In this document: piece by piece, positions 45,720 to 55,497 of the stretch
Numbering within the stretch: position 1 is the first letter of the stretch
How the letters are laid out: each line of letters opens with the position of its first letter
Origin: an uncultured Flavobacteriales bacterium
GTDB taxonomy: Bacteria > Bacteroidota > Bacteroidia > Flavobacteriales_E > Vicingaceae
Assembly: GCA_905479325.1 (NCBI GenBank)
Contig: CAJQLW010000035.1
Coordinates: forward strand, 33,459 to 97,458
Length of the DNA: 64,000 bases
Reading direction: 5' to 3'
Notes under the pieces: model-generated
What the model was told of the DNA's origin: nothing
The model's database searches: none
Seen by the model: the letters and a program-made list of their open reading frames with translations, nothing else
Position numbers and translations under genes: made by a program

Positions 45720-45867
45720 TTTTTAGCTGATAAGATATTTTCATTTCTGAAATATCTCTTATAGAAACTTCAATCACCCTTCCATTCATCAGCCGCAGCG
45801 TATCCTGACAATTAGCATAAAATGAAGCCACTAAAAAAGTTAGAGCAAGCAAAGAGAATTTTTTCAT
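45703..45867 (-). CDS. Upstream part of the frameshifted exported protein (signal peptide module)
   Basis: A 54-residue frame starts with ATG at 45867: MKKFSLLALTFLVASF, a signal peptide cut near ANCQ, then DTLRLMNGRVIEVSIRD, the start pattern of exported Bacteroidota proteins that begin with a DTLxLxNG repeat. It ends at a TAG (45705-45703) just after a run of eight A. Its last codons overlap the ATG of the downstream frame. The coding character (signal peptide plus mature start) is too specific for chance, so I treat it as the 5' end of the same gene. Confidence 0.6.
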   Translation of the reverse strand: MKKFSLLALTFLVASFYANCQDTLRLMNGRVIEVSIRDISEMKISYQLKNAKKS

Positions 45868-45974
45868 AATCAATTAAATTAAAGGAGATTAACAAAAGCT
45901 AATGTAACTAAAAAACTTTATCTATTCTAATGCGTTTCATCGTCACAAAGCAAGGCGATAAGTAAACTTTAAAT

Positions 45975-45982
45975 TATATTTG
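45975..45982 (+). promoter_or_regulatory. Candidate -7 box for gcvP
   Basis: TATATTTG is an exact TAnnTTTG match 23 bases before the gcvP ATG. No TTG is found 17-23 bases upstream. Confidence 0.4.
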
Positions 45983-46005
45983 CACTCACTAAAAAATTAT
46001 TGTAA

Positions 46006-48870
46006 ATGACTTCAGCTCCTTTCAGTTCACGACACATTGGAATCAATGATCAGGACATTACACAAATGCTTAAAACCATTAACGAAGAAAGCATAGAAAG
46101 CTTAATTGCCAAAACGATTCCTAACTCGATTCGACTGGCTCAACCGTTAAAATTAAGCCAGCCATTGAGTGAGTATCAATATCTAAATCACTTAAAAGAA
46201 ATTGCGTCGAAAAACAAAGTTTTTAAAAGTTATATTGGATTAGGCTATTACAACACAAAAGTTCCTGCTGTGATTCAACGAAACATTCTTGAAAATCCAG
46301 CTTGGTACACTGCGTATACGCCTTACCAAGCAGAAATTGCTCAAGGAAGATTAGAAGCATTGTTGAATTACCAAACCATGGTGACCGATTTAACCGGAAT
46401 GGATTTGGCAAACGCGTCACTATTGGATGAAGGAACCGCTGTAGCAGAAGCAATGACACTGATGTACAACGTTAGAGAAAAGGAATTAAAAAAGGCAGAT
46501 GTAAAAAAGATTTTTGTAGCAGATGACTGTTTTCCTCAAACCTTAGACGTTTTAAAAACACGAAGCGAACCTCTTGGCATAGAACTAATCATTGGAGATA
46601 CTTCAACTTTTGATTTCTCTGGAGATATCTTTGGAGCTATCATTCAATACCCTTCAATAAATGGAGAGGTAAAAGACTACAAAAACTTTGTTTCCAAAGT
46701 ACATGAAAAAGGCGCTTTAGTGACTGTTGCTGCAGATCTATTGAGCTTAGCTTTATTCACTCCTCCAGGAGAATGGGGAGCAGATATTGTTTGTGGCACT
46801 ACTCAACGATTTGGAATTCCAATGGGCTTTGGTGGACCCCATGCAGCGTACTTTGCAACTAAAGATAGTTACAAAAGAAGCATACCTGGCAGAATAATTG
46901 GTCTTTCTGTTGATATGGACGGTAAAGCAGCTTTGAGAATGGCCCTTCAAACCAGAGAACAGCACATAAAAAGAGATCGAGCAACTTCAAACATCTGCAC
47001 GGCCCAAGTTCTTTTAGCGGTAATGGCTAGTATGTATGCTGTTTACCATGGCAAAGAAGGAATTAGAAAAATTGCTGAAGGAGTTCATAATTACGCTTCA
47101 ACCTTAGCCCATGAAATCAAAGGTTTTGGTTATAATGTAGTAAACTCCAATTATTTCGACACCTTATTAATAGAGGACAAACAAGGTCAAGTGGACGAAC
47201 TTATCGAGTTTGCTGCCAAGCATCATATAAATCTTAGAAAAGTAGACTCTAACCACCTTTGCATCAGCTTAAATGAAACAGTAGAATTAAGTGAATTAAA
47301 TCTCCTTATTGGGCTTTTCGCAAAGTTTAAAGGCAACGATTTTACTGAAGTTCAAAACGCAAAAGGAAATTCTACCGCTTCTTCAAACTTAAAAAGAACA
47401 AGCAGTTATTTAACACACCCTATTTTTAACAGCTATCATTCAGAAACGGAAATGATGCGTTACATTAAAAGGCTAGAAAACAAAGATTTTTCACTTGTTC
47501 ACGGCATGATTCCATTAGGGTCATGCACCATGAAATTAAACGCTGCAACAGAATTACTTCCATTAACCTGGAATGAATTTGCAAATATTCACCCATTTGC
47601 TCCACAAAATCAAACAGAAGGGTATTTAGAAATGCTGCACAATTTAGAAAGAGATCTTTCCGAAATCACAGGTTTCTACAAAACATCACTACAACCAAAC
47701 TCAGGAGCGCAAGGCGAATATGCTGGTTTGATGGTTATTCGCGCGTACCACATGAATAGAGGTGATCACCACAGAAACATCGCCATTATTCCTTCTTCAG
47801 CGCACGGAACAAACCCTGCAAGTGCTGTTATGGCAGGCATGCAAGTAGTAGTTACTAAATGTGATGAAGCAGGCAATATCGATTTGGATGATTTGAAAGA
47901 AAAAGTAGAACTTCACAAAGACAATTTAGCAGCCTTGATGATAACTTACCCGTCTACTCATGGAGTATTTGAGGAGGCGGTAATTGAAATCACAAACTTA
48001 ATCCACGAAAACGGCGGACAAGTTTATATGGACGGCGCAAACATGAACGCTCAGGTTGGTTTAACAAGCCCCGGAAATATTGGCGCAGACGTTTGTCACC
48101 TCAACTTGCACAAAACATTTGCTATTCCACATGGTGGCGGTGGCCCAGGAATGGGACCAATTGGTGTTGCAAAGCACCTAGCACCTTTCCTACCTTCAAA
48201 CCCTGTTATTGGCAATGGCGAAAAAGATGCCATCTCAGCTATTTCTGCTACACCTTTTGGAAGTGCACTGGTACTACTTATTTCTTATGCATATATAAAA
48301 ATGTTAGGAGAAGATGGTTTAAGAAAATCCACAGAGGCAGCTATTCTAAGCGCCAACTACATTAAAAAACACCTTGAGGAAGATTACCCTATATTATATC
48401 AAGGTAAAAACAATACAGTGGCACATGAAATGATTCTTGATTGCAGAGCGTTCAAACAAACATCAGGTATTGAAGTGGTAGATATTGCCAAACGTTTGAT
48501 CGATTACGGATTTCATGCTCCAACGGTTTCTTTCCCTGTAGGAGGAACGCTTATGGTAGAGCCAACAGAAAGTGAAAGCGTTGCTGAACTAGACCGTTTT
48601 ATTGGTGCCATGAAATCTATTCGGAAAGAAATTAAATCCATAGAAGATGGAGCAGCAGAAAAAGACAACAACATTTTAAAAAATGCTCCACATCCAGAGT
48701 ACATGTGCACAGCTGACGAGTGGTATTTACCTTACACTAGATCTCAAGCAGCCTACCCTATGGAAGGACAAAGAGGCAATAAATTTTGGGCTAGTGTTCG
48801 AAGAGTTGATGACGCCTATGGAGATCGAAATCTAATTTGCAGCTGTCCCGCTATTGAAGAGTATGTATAA
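46006..48870 (+). CDS. gcvP: Glycine dehydrogenase (decarboxylating), P protein
   Basis: GcvP is the PLP-dependent decarboxylase of the glycine cleavage system, passing the aminomethyl group to lipoylated GcvH. At 954 residues it is the full fused form with both halves. The N-terminal part has [20 protein letters not shown]; the catalytic half has [15 protein letters not shown] and the PLP Lys in [19 protein letters not shown] near residue 705. GcvH and GcvT genes are not in the window, so the system is dispersed. A hairpin terminator follows the stop. Confidence 0.97.
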   Translation: MTSAPFSSRHIGINDQDITQMLKTINEESIESLIAKTIPNSIRLAQPLKLSQPLSEYQYLNHLKEIASKNKVFKSYIGLGYYNTKVPAVIQRNILENPAWYTAYTPYQAEIAQGRLEALLNYQTMVTDLTGMDLANASLLDEGTAVAEAMTLMYNVREKELKKADVKKIFVADDCFPQTLDVLKTRSEPLGIELIIGDTSTFDFSGDIFGAIIQYPSINGEVKDYKNFVSKVHEKGALVTVAADLLSLALFTPPGEWGADIVCGTTQRFGIPMGFGGPHAAYFATKDSYKRSIPGRIIGLSVDMDGKAALRMALQTREQHIKRDRATSNICTAQVLLAVMASMYAVYHGKEGIRKIAEGVHNYASTLAHEIKGFGYNVVNSNYFDTLLIEDKQGQVDELIEFAAKHHINLRKVDSNHLCISLNETVELSELNLLIGLFAKFKGNDFTEVQNAKGNSTASSNLKRTSSYLTHPIFNSYHSETEMMRYIKRLENKDFSLVHGMIPLGSCTMKLNAATELLPLTWNEFANIHPFAPQNQTEGYLEMLHNLERDLSEITGFYKTSLQPNSGAQGEYAGLMVIRAYHMNRGDHHRNIAIIPSSAHGTNPASAVMAGMQVVVTKCDEAGNIDLDDLKEKVELHKDNLAALMITYPSTHGVFEEAVIEITNLIHENGGQVYMDGANMNAQVGLTSPGNIGADVCHLNLHKTFAIPHGGGGPGMGPIGVAKHLAPFLPSNPVIGNGEKDAISAISATPFGSALVLLISYAYIKMLGEDGLRKSTEAAILSANYIKKHLEEDYPILYQGKNNTVAHEMILDCRAFKQTSGIEVVDIAKRLIDYGFHAPTVSFPVGGTLMVEPTESESVAELDRFIGAMKSIRKEIKSIEDGAAEKDNNILKNAPHPEYMCTADEWYLPYTRSQAAYPMEGQRGNKFWASVRRVDDAYGDRNLICSCPAIEEYV

Positions 48871-48872
48871 CT

Positions 48873-48901
48873 AAAATAAGAGCTATTTTGTCTTATTTTT
48901 T
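48873..48901 (+). terminator. Terminator after gcvP
   Basis: AAAATAAGA (48873-48881) and TCTTATTTT (48891-48899) pair perfectly around a nine-base loop, and the T run continues to 48901. Confidence 0.7.
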
Positions 48902-48986
48902 ACATAAAAGCGTATAAAGATTAATCAAATATTAAAAAATGATTATCTTTATTGATTGAAATAATTGTTTAACTAAAATTTTTAAC

Positions 48987-51011
48987 ATGAAAAAGAATTA
49001 CACTTTACTGTCATGCTTAGTGTTAGTATCATGTTTCGCTTTTGCTCAAAATAAAATGAGCACGCCAAATATGTCTAGCTTTGAAGTTCCTGCAGCTTTA
49101 TCAAGTGATGCAAAATCAGTTGACCCTGATTTTCTCAAAAAATCTAACTTAAATGCGAAAGCGTTTGGTGATACCTTGTATTATCAAGATTTCGCAGGTG
49201 GTTTGCCAACAGGATGGTCTGTTGTAAACAATAACCCAAATAACTTCCAGTGGGTTTGGAATACAGTTTACCAAAATGGACAGTTCTCTAGAGCAACGAA
49301 CATTATTACATCGACTACTGCAGCGAATGGATTTATGGTATTAACAGGAGATTTCTTTAATACTCCTATTCCAACTACAGGAGCTGTAGCAATGGATACC
49401 TATTTTGAATCAGAAGCGATTAGTTTAACCAATAACGGAAACAATCCGAATGGTTTTGGTAGTGTTTGGGTTTCGTACCAGCAAGCATTAAGATATTGCT
49501 GTTCAGGTGCAAACAGATTGGTTTTACAGGCAAGTACTGACAACTTTGTAACATTCCAAGAGTACGATGCGACTGATGCGATTGCTGTGAACGCAGCTAG
49601 TGGAACTGTAACCAATGTAATCAACATTAGTACGGCAGCAGCTAACGATACAACCGTTAAAATTAGATTCTTATCTGAAGGAAATTCTCATTATTATTGG
49701 ATGATTGATGACTTTGCGGTTATTGAAGGTCCTTTAAACGATATGGAGTTGAGAACTCCTTATTTAGAATTTAATTTTGACTATGCTTACAACCCTTTCT
49801 ATGGTCAAATTCCTTTTGACTTATTCCCACCACTTCCATTGTCAGGATTCGTTTACAACAACGGTTCTAACGATTTAACAGGTGTTAGAATTGAAGGAGA
49901 CATTACGCATACTGCAGATCCAGCAGGTAATCCTGGAGTTGGTTTAGTTTATTCAACTTCTTCTACTCCGGTGCCTTTAGTTTCAGGTATCAGAAGAGAT
50001 ACTGCAGATTACACGGTGACTAATTCTCCTCGATTTGTACCTAATGTTTTAGGTGAATTTAGAGTTGACATGATTGCTACCTCTGACAGTGTTGATGAAA
50101 ACTTAGGAAACGAAGATCACAGTCAAACCTTTACAACTTCGGATACAATTTTCGCAAGAGACGATAATGGTTATGCGGGTGGAACAGGTCCTGGAAGTTA
50201 TGTAAGAGGTGGTTCTACCGGAGGTACTGCAGTTGGTGATAAATTTGGTACAATGTACGTTGTGGAATCTAGAACAGGAAACGGTTTACATACAAGACCG
50301 TCTTCAATTACTTATGCTGTTTCTACAGACCCAACTAACATTGGAGTAGAAATTGTTCCTAAAATTTGGAAATACGAAGAAGATTCTCTTTTTGCTCCTG
50401 CTTCTGGAACGTTAGCTGCAGCTTTCGCAGGTGGAGAAGTTGCTTCATCTTTCATTCCTTACACGATTACTGCTGCTGATACAAATACATTATTAACATT
50501 GCCGTTAGACAATGGTACAGCTGTATTTAGTGGTTTAGATTCAGGTCAGTATGTTGTAGGATGGGAAGTTACAAACACAAATGGAGGAAATAGTTTCGAA
50601 GTACAAAACGATGCTTCTTCTGGACAATTCCAAGACCGTGTTACTTGTTTCCTTGATTTCGGGCACTCTCCAGGTTGGGGATGGGTACTTCAAAATCCGG
50701 TAATTAGATTAAATATGGAGTTTCTTCCGATTCCAACAGGTTTGTCTGCAACTGCAAATTCTTCAACTGAATTCAAAATTGCTCCAAACCCTAACAACGG
50801 TTTATTCACAATGACCATTTCTTCAACTGAAGTTGTTACTTACAACATGAATGTAAGAAACATGTTAGGACAAGAAGTTTTCACTGACATCATCACTGTT
50901 AACGGAACTGTTACTGAGCAAATGGACTTAACACAATTCGAAAAAGGTGTTTACTTTGTAACACTAGAGAATGGTGCTGAAAAATTATTAAAGAAGGTTG
51001 TTGTTCAATAA
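48987..51011 (+). CDS. T9SS-secreted protein, paralogue 1 of 3
   Basis: This 674-residue protein has a signal peptide (cut near AFAQN). An N-terminal beta-sandwich follows (LYYQDFAGGLPTGWSVV, WVWNTVYQNGQFS, YCCSGANRLVLQAS), resembling adhesin/concanavalin-like domains, then YNPFYGQIPFDLFPPLP and a repeat-like middle. A type A sorting domain of about 80 residues closes it (FKIAPNPNNGLFTM, then FEKGVYFVTLENG, ending KKVVVQ). The domain sends it through T9SS to the surface or medium. It is closely related to the next two genes. TATCTTTA at 48944-48951 is a possible -7 box. Role unknown; adhesion or binding is a guess. Confidence 0.82.
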   Translation: MKKNYTLLSCLVLVSCFAFAQNKMSTPNMSSFEVPAALSSDAKSVDPDFLKKSNLNAKAFGDTLYYQDFAGGLPTGWSVVNNNPNNFQWVWNTVYQNGQFSRATNIITSTTAANGFMVLTGDFFNTPIPTTGAVAMDTYFESEAISLTNNGNNPNGFGSVWVSYQQALRYCCSGANRLVLQASTDNFVTFQEYDATDAIAVNAASGTVTNVINISTAAANDTTVKIRFLSEGNSHYYWMIDDFAVIEGPLNDMELRTPYLEFNFDYAYNPFYGQIPFDLFPPLPLSGFVYNNGSNDLTGVRIEGDITHTADPAGNPGVGLVYSTSSTPVPLVSGIRRDTADYTVTNSPRFVPNVLGEFRVDMIATSDSVDENLGNEDHSQTFTTSDTIFARDDNGYAGGTGPGSYVRGGSTGGTAVGDKFGTMYVVESRTGNGLHTRPSSITYAVSTDPTNIGVEIVPKIWKYEEDSLFAPASGTLAAAFAGGEVASSFIPYTITAADTNTLLTLPLDNGTAVFSGLDSGQYVVGWEVTNTNGGNSFEVQNDASSGQFQDRVTCFLDFGHSPGWGWVLQNPVIRLNMEFLPIPTGLSATANSSTEFKIAPNPNNGLFTMTISSTEVVTYNMNVRNMLGQEVFTDIITVNGTVTEQMDLTQFEKGVYFVTLENGAEKLLKKVVVQ

Positions 51012-51034
51012 TCTCATTTAATATATCACAAAGG

Positions 51035-51062
51035 AAGCCACGCAAATTGCGTGGCTTTTTTT
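51035..51062 (+). terminator. Terminator after T9SS paralogue 1
   Basis: AAGCCACGC (51035-51043) pairs perfectly with GCGTGGCTT (51049-51057) around AAATT, followed by T to 51062. It separates paralogues 1 and 2, so they are probably not one transcript. Confidence 0.88.
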
Positions 51063-51109
51063 GTTTACAAGAATTTAATTTTAACTATCTTGTAGTAAAA
51101 AGAAGCAGC

Positions 51110-53119
51110 ATGAAAAATAAACATCTCCTTATTTTAAGCTTTTTATTCTCCTCATTTTTCCTTGAGGCTCAGAATACGCTTGATTTTAATATGCCTCAAG
51201 AGCAAGTCGCATTGACAAGCAAGGCAAAAAGTGCAGACCCAGATTTTTTAAAGCAGGCCAAGCAATTTTCAAAGGCGATAGGAGATACCCTCTATTACCA
51301 AGATTTTAATGGAGGGCTTCCATCTGGATGGTCAATCATAAATAATAATACAAATAACTTTGTCTGGAAGTGGGATACGGTCTATCAAAACGGACAATTC
51401 TCTTCTCCTGGTAACATCATCATTTCAACTACTGCCGCAAATGGATTCATGTCATTGCCTTCAGACTTCTACAATACTCCTATTCCAGGGACCGGAGGAG
51501 TTCCCATGGATACTTATTTTGAATCTGATTCAATCGACTTAACCAAAGGAGGAACTATTACTGCTCCAGGAAATATAATCGTTACTTACCAACAAACACT
51601 GCGAAGGTGCTGTGTGGGTGCAATGAAGCACGTCTTGCAAGTAAGTACAGATGATTTTACAACTTTTCAGGAGTATGACGCAACAAATGGGTTAGCCTTC
51701 GGTGCAGCCTCTGGTACGGTAACAAATGCGATAAATATTAGTACAGCAACACTTGGCTCATCTGTAGTCAAAATTCGATTTTTAGCTGAAGGCAATGTTG
51801 CATATTATTGGATGATTGATGATTTTGCAATTGTAGAGGGCCCTAGGAACGATTTAGAATTAAGAGATCCGTATTTAGAGTTTAACTCTGATTATGAATA
51901 CAACCCGTTTTATGGTCAAATTCCATTTAATTTATTTCCAACACTTCCTTTATCTGGATATGTTTATAACAAAGGGTCAAACGACTTAACTGGTGTAAAA
52001 ATAGAAGGAGATATTTACCACACGGCTACCCCTTCAGGCACCCCAGGTAATGGCTTAGTTTATACAACCACTTCCTCTCCAGTTACCTTACAATCAGGAA
52101 TTACTAGAGATTCAGCAGATTATGCCATAACCAACAACCCGAGATTTGTACCTACAGTTTTAGGTGAATTCAGAGTTGACTTGAGAGCCACTTCTGATAG
52201 TATTGACGAAGACCCTACTAATAATGTATACAATCAACAGTTCACCGTCAATGATAGCATTTTCGCTAGGGATGATAACGGATACGGGGGAGGAATAGGA
52301 CCCGGATCTTTCATCAGAAGTGGGCAAACAGGAGGGACAGCAGCAGGTGATCGTTTTGGCACGATGTACATTGTGCAATCTAGAACCGGAAATGGTGGAG
52401 TCTGGATGCAGCCTACATCAATAACCTATGCGGTTTCAGACGACCCTAACAACATAGGAGTTATAATTTCGCCAAAAATTTGGAAGTACGAAGAAGACTC
52501 TCTTTTAACTGCCGGAACCATTAATGCAGCATTCGCGGGAGGCGAGGTGGCCTCATCCTTTATCCCTTACACCATACAAGCATCAGACACTAACGCTTTA
52601 CTAACGCTCCCATTTGATAATGGAAGTGCTGTATTTAATGGGTTAGATTCAGGACAATATGTTGTCGGTTGGGAAGTAATCAACACCAATGGCGGAAATA
52701 GCTTTGAAGTTCAAGAAGATGCATCTTCTAGTCAATTTCAAAAAGATGTAACTTGCTTTATCAATTTTGGCCATGCCTCGGGTTGGGGTTGGGTAGATGC
52801 TAATCCGATAATTCGCGTTAACTTTGGAAACATACCTATGCCGGGTCTAAATACAAACATCAATTCTTCTGCAGAACTTTCAATCTCTCCTAACCCAAAT
52901 AACGGATTATTCGTCCTGACAGCTAGTTCAGTCAGTCATGAAGCAACTTACATCATGGAACTAAAAAACAATCTAGGACAAGTTGCATATAAAAAAGAGT
53001 TACAAGTTCTAGGAGCATTCAGTAAAACCTTTGATTTTAGTTATCTAAACAAAGGAGTGTATTTTATTACGCTTACCAATAAAGAGCAACAAGTCTCAAA
53101 AAAAATTATCATCCAGTAG
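51110..53119 (+). CDS. T9SS-secreted protein, paralogue 2 of 3
   Basis: This 669-residue paralogue has the same plan: signal peptide (MKNKHLLILSFLFSS, cut near FLEAQN), beta-sandwich with LYYQDFNGGLPSGWSII, the cysteine pair in LRRCCVGAMKHVLQ, YNPFYGQIPFNLFPTLP, and a type A sorting domain (ISPNPNNGLFVL, NKGVYFITL, ending KKIIIQ). The frame is open upstream to 51047, but that would run through the terminator and lacks a signal peptide, so ATG 51110 is the start. It is the most divergent of the three, mainly near the cysteine pair and the C-terminal domain. Confidence 0.82.
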   Translation: MKNKHLLILSFLFSSFFLEAQNTLDFNMPQEQVALTSKAKSADPDFLKQAKQFSKAIGDTLYYQDFNGGLPSGWSIINNNTNNFVWKWDTVYQNGQFSSPGNIIISTTAANGFMSLPSDFYNTPIPGTGGVPMDTYFESDSIDLTKGGTITAPGNIIVTYQQTLRRCCVGAMKHVLQVSTDDFTTFQEYDATNGLAFGAASGTVTNAINISTATLGSSVVKIRFLAEGNVAYYWMIDDFAIVEGPRNDLELRDPYLEFNSDYEYNPFYGQIPFNLFPTLPLSGYVYNKGSNDLTGVKIEGDIYHTATPSGTPGNGLVYTTTSSPVTLQSGITRDSADYAITNNPRFVPTVLGEFRVDLRATSDSIDEDPTNNVYNQQFTVNDSIFARDDNGYGGGIGPGSFIRSGQTGGTAAGDRFGTMYIVQSRTGNGGVWMQPTSITYAVSDDPNNIGVIISPKIWKYEEDSLLTAGTINAAFAGGEVASSFIPYTIQASDTNALLTLPFDNGSAVFNGLDSGQYVVGWEVINTNGGNSFEVQEDASSSQFQKDVTCFINFGHASGWGWVDANPIIRVNFGNIPMPGLNTNINSSAELSISPNPNNGLFVLTASSVSHEATYIMELKNNLGQVAYKKELQVLGAFSKTFDFSYLNKGVYFITLTNKEQQVSKKIIIQ

Positions 53120-53163
53120 CCTCAATGGCAAAATAAACTTAAAGCTCTCTTCTCAAAAGGCTC

Positions 53164-53203
53164 AACTATGAATTCGTAATAGCAAGCTATGAATTTCATA
53201 GTT
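53164..53203 (+). other. Nested inverted repeats between T9SS paralogues 2 and 3
   Basis: CTATGAATT occurs twice (53166-53174 and 53187-53195), and a single TTCATAGTT (53195-53203) can pair with either copy, giving a 9-bp long-range stem or a short 5-bp hairpin. A pyrimidine-rich stretch follows. It may be a weak terminator or two alternative folds before paralogue 3. Confidence 0.35.
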
Positions 53204-53256
53204 CTTTTCTATTACATGTTTCTTCTATTTGAAGGGTAATCTAAAAACATGTAATT

Positions 53257-55278
53257 ATGAAAAAGAGCAACCTCCTTTTATCTAGCTTTCTTTGCCTCAC
53301 CTTAGTTGGTACCTCGCAAGACAGAAATGCTCAGAACATTAATATCCCTCAAGTTGAAGCAGCCTTATCGAGTAACCCTCAGGCTCCGGACCCAGATTTT
53401 ATAAAAGCATCTAAACTAAATTCCAAAGCATTTGGAGATACCCTTTACTACCAAGATTTTGACGGTGGGCTGCCGACAGGATGGTCTATTTTTAACAACA
53501 ATCCTAATAACTTTCAATGGGTATGGAACACGGTCTACCAAAATGGTCAATTCTCAGCAGCTAACAATATAATTACCTCAACAACGGCTGCTAACGGCTT
53601 TATGGTTCTAACGGCTGACTTTTTTAACACGCCAATAGGAATGGGTGCCGTAGCAATGGATACTTATTTCGAATCGGATACAATAGACTTAACTCAAAAT
53701 GGGACTAGTCCAAATGGGATTCATGCAGTTTGGGTGAGTTACCAACAAGCTTTACGATATTGCTGTTCCGGAGCAAACAGACTGGTTTTACAAGCTAGCA
53801 CGGATGACTTTATAACTTTTAAGGAATACGACGCAACCAACTCACTAGCTGTAAACGCCGCTAGTGGAACAGTGACGAACGTAATAAACATCAGCGATGT
53901 TGCTGCAAATTCTCCTAATGTTAAAATTAGATTCTTATCCGAAGGCAACTCTCACTATTATTGGATGATTGATGATCTTGCAATAATTGAAGGAGCGGCT
54001 AATGACATTACATTAAGAACTCCTTACTTAGAATTTAACTTCGATTATGTGTACAATCCTTTTTACGGGCAAATTCCTTACGATCTATTTCCTCCTCTTC
54101 CTCTCTCGGGATTAGTATACAACAATGGTTCAAATAACGCAACAGGCGTGAGCATTGAAGGAGATATATTCCATACTGCGGACCCTTCTGGAGGACCAGG
54201 TTTAGGACTAGCATATTCGACCTCGTCAACCCCTATGCCATTATTGTCAATGATTACGAGAGACACAGCCGATTATGTAGTTACGAACTCTCCGCGTTTT
54301 GTTCCTACCGCTTTGGGTGAATACAGAGTTGATATGGTAGCAACTTCTGACAGTATTGATCAATACCCTGTAAACGAAACATACTCTCAAACCTTCGCCA
54401 CTTCAGACACTTCTTTTGCAAGAGATGATAATGGATACTCCGGTGGAACGGGACCCGGATCTTATGTTAGAAATGGACAACCAGGCGGAACAGTAGTTGG
54501 AGATAAGTTCGGCACGATGTACGTAGTTGAATCAAGAACCGGTAATCGTGGAATGTCTAAAATTCCTACTTCAATCAGTTATGCAGTTTCTGCTGACCCT
54601 GCAAATATTGGTGTGGAAATAATTCCTAAAATATGGAAGTATGAGGAGGACTCATTGTTTGCACCTGCTTCAGGAACTCTAGCTGCAGCGTTTGCAGGTG
54701 GTGAAGTTGCCTCATCCTTTATTCCCTATACCATTTTGACAAACGATACAAATACTATACTCACCCTACCTTTAGACAATGGTTCTGCAGTTCTGAATGG
54801 TTTAGATTCTGGGCAATATGTTGTAGGTTGGGAAGTTACCAATACCAACGGTGGCAATAGCTTCGAAGTTCAGCAGGACGCTTCTTCAGGTCAATTTCAA
54901 GACAATGTGACTTGTTTTGTTGACCTAGCCCACCAACCAGGCTGGGGGTGGGTAGATGCCAATCCAGTTATTCGACTTAACATGGGAAACCTACCGGTTC
55001 CTACATCGTTAAAAAACGTGGCAGACAGCAATCTGAACATTTCTATCTCTCCAAATCCAAGTAATGGTGAATTTGAAATTGCTTATAAAAGAGAGAAGAT
55101 TGAAGACGCATTGCTAACGATTCGAAATTCATTAGGTCAAATTGTGCATACGGAAGCCTTCAAAGCAACAGGAAATATGACAAAACGAATAAGTTTGACG
55201 CACCTAGATAAAGGCTTATACTATGTTTCGCTAGAAAACGAAACTTATAATTGGACTGAAAAAGTCATCATTCAATAA
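53257..55278 (+). CDS. T9SS-secreted protein, paralogue 3 of 3
   Basis: This 673-residue third copy is closest to paralogue 1: LYYQDFDGGLPTGWSIF, WVWNTVYQNGQFS, LRYCCSGANRLVLQAS and YNPFYGQIPYDLFPPLP are shared almost exactly, while the DNA differs at many third codon positions. A signal peptide starts the protein, and a type A sorting domain ends it (ISPNPSNGEFEI, LDKGLYYVSLEN, ending KVIIQ). A strong terminator follows. The protein conservation with synonymous change suggests an old duplication kept by selection. Confidence 0.82.
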   Translation: MKKSNLLLSSFLCLTLVGTSQDRNAQNINIPQVEAALSSNPQAPDPDFIKASKLNSKAFGDTLYYQDFDGGLPTGWSIFNNNPNNFQWVWNTVYQNGQFSAANNIITSTTAANGFMVLTADFFNTPIGMGAVAMDTYFESDTIDLTQNGTSPNGIHAVWVSYQQALRYCCSGANRLVLQASTDDFITFKEYDATNSLAVNAASGTVTNVINISDVAANSPNVKIRFLSEGNSHYYWMIDDLAIIEGAANDITLRTPYLEFNFDYVYNPFYGQIPYDLFPPLPLSGLVYNNGSNNATGVSIEGDIFHTADPSGGPGLGLAYSTSSTPMPLLSMITRDTADYVVTNSPRFVPTALGEYRVDMVATSDSIDQYPVNETYSQTFATSDTSFARDDNGYSGGTGPGSYVRNGQPGGTVVGDKFGTMYVVESRTGNRGMSKIPTSISYAVSADPANIGVEIIPKIWKYEEDSLFAPASGTLAAAFAGGEVASSFIPYTILTNDTNTILTLPLDNGSAVLNGLDSGQYVVGWEVTNTNGGNSFEVQQDASSGQFQDNVTCFVDLAHQPGWGWVDANPVIRLNMGNLPVPTSLKNVADSNLNISISPNPSNGEFEIAYKREKIEDALLTIRNSLGQIVHTEAFKATGNMTKRISLTHLDKGLYYVSLENETYNWTEKVIIQ

Positions 55279-55299
55279 TTGGTAATACTTTTAATTATA

Positions 55300-55338
55300 A
55301 ATGGTTCCATTATTTAGTTAATGGAACCATTCTTTTTT
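55300..55338 (+). terminator. Terminator after T9SS paralogue 3
   Basis: AATGGTTCCATTA (55300-55312) pairs perfectly with TAATGGAACCATT (55319-55331) around TTTAGT, followed by C and six T. It ends the T9SS cluster before the sdh operon. Confidence 0.88.
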
Positions 55339-55385
55339 AAACTAAATTCAAGCTATATTGTTATGATAATACCATTCCAAAATCG

Positions 55386-55419
55386 TTCTTATTAAGAATG
55401 TGTCTAAATAACTTAGACA
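55386..55419 (+). promoter_or_regulatory. Two adjacent palindromes upstream of the sdh promoter
   Basis: TTCTTATTAAGAA (55386-55398, 6-1-6) is followed 2 bases later by TGTCTAA-ATAAC-TTAGACA (55401-55419, 7-5-7). Both are perfect and end 11 bases before the -33 element of the sdh promoter, a position typical of an operator or activator site. Neither has a T run, so they are not terminators. The regulator is unknown. Confidence 0.45.
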
Positions 55420-55430
55420 TCATTTGACCC

Positions 55431-55463
55431 TTTGTAAAGTAATAAATTCTAGGGTTACCTTTG
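55431..55463 (+). promoter_or_regulatory. Promoter of the sdhCAB operon
   Basis: TTTG (55431-55434) and TACCTTTG (55456-55463) match the Bacteroidota promoter consensus exactly with a 21-base spacer. The box is 34 bases before the sdhC ATG. Confidence 0.65.
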
Positions 55464-55497
55464 TACAAATATTTAACAATCACAAAAAAGCATTCGG

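Noticed and set aside
51047..51109. Upstream start for T9SS paralogue 2
   Set aside because: It would include the terminator of paralogue 1 and would bury the signal peptide, which begins at ATG 51110.
53257..55278. A mobile element behind the T9SS gene duplication
   Set aside because: No transposase, terminal repeats or target duplications are seen around the three genes.
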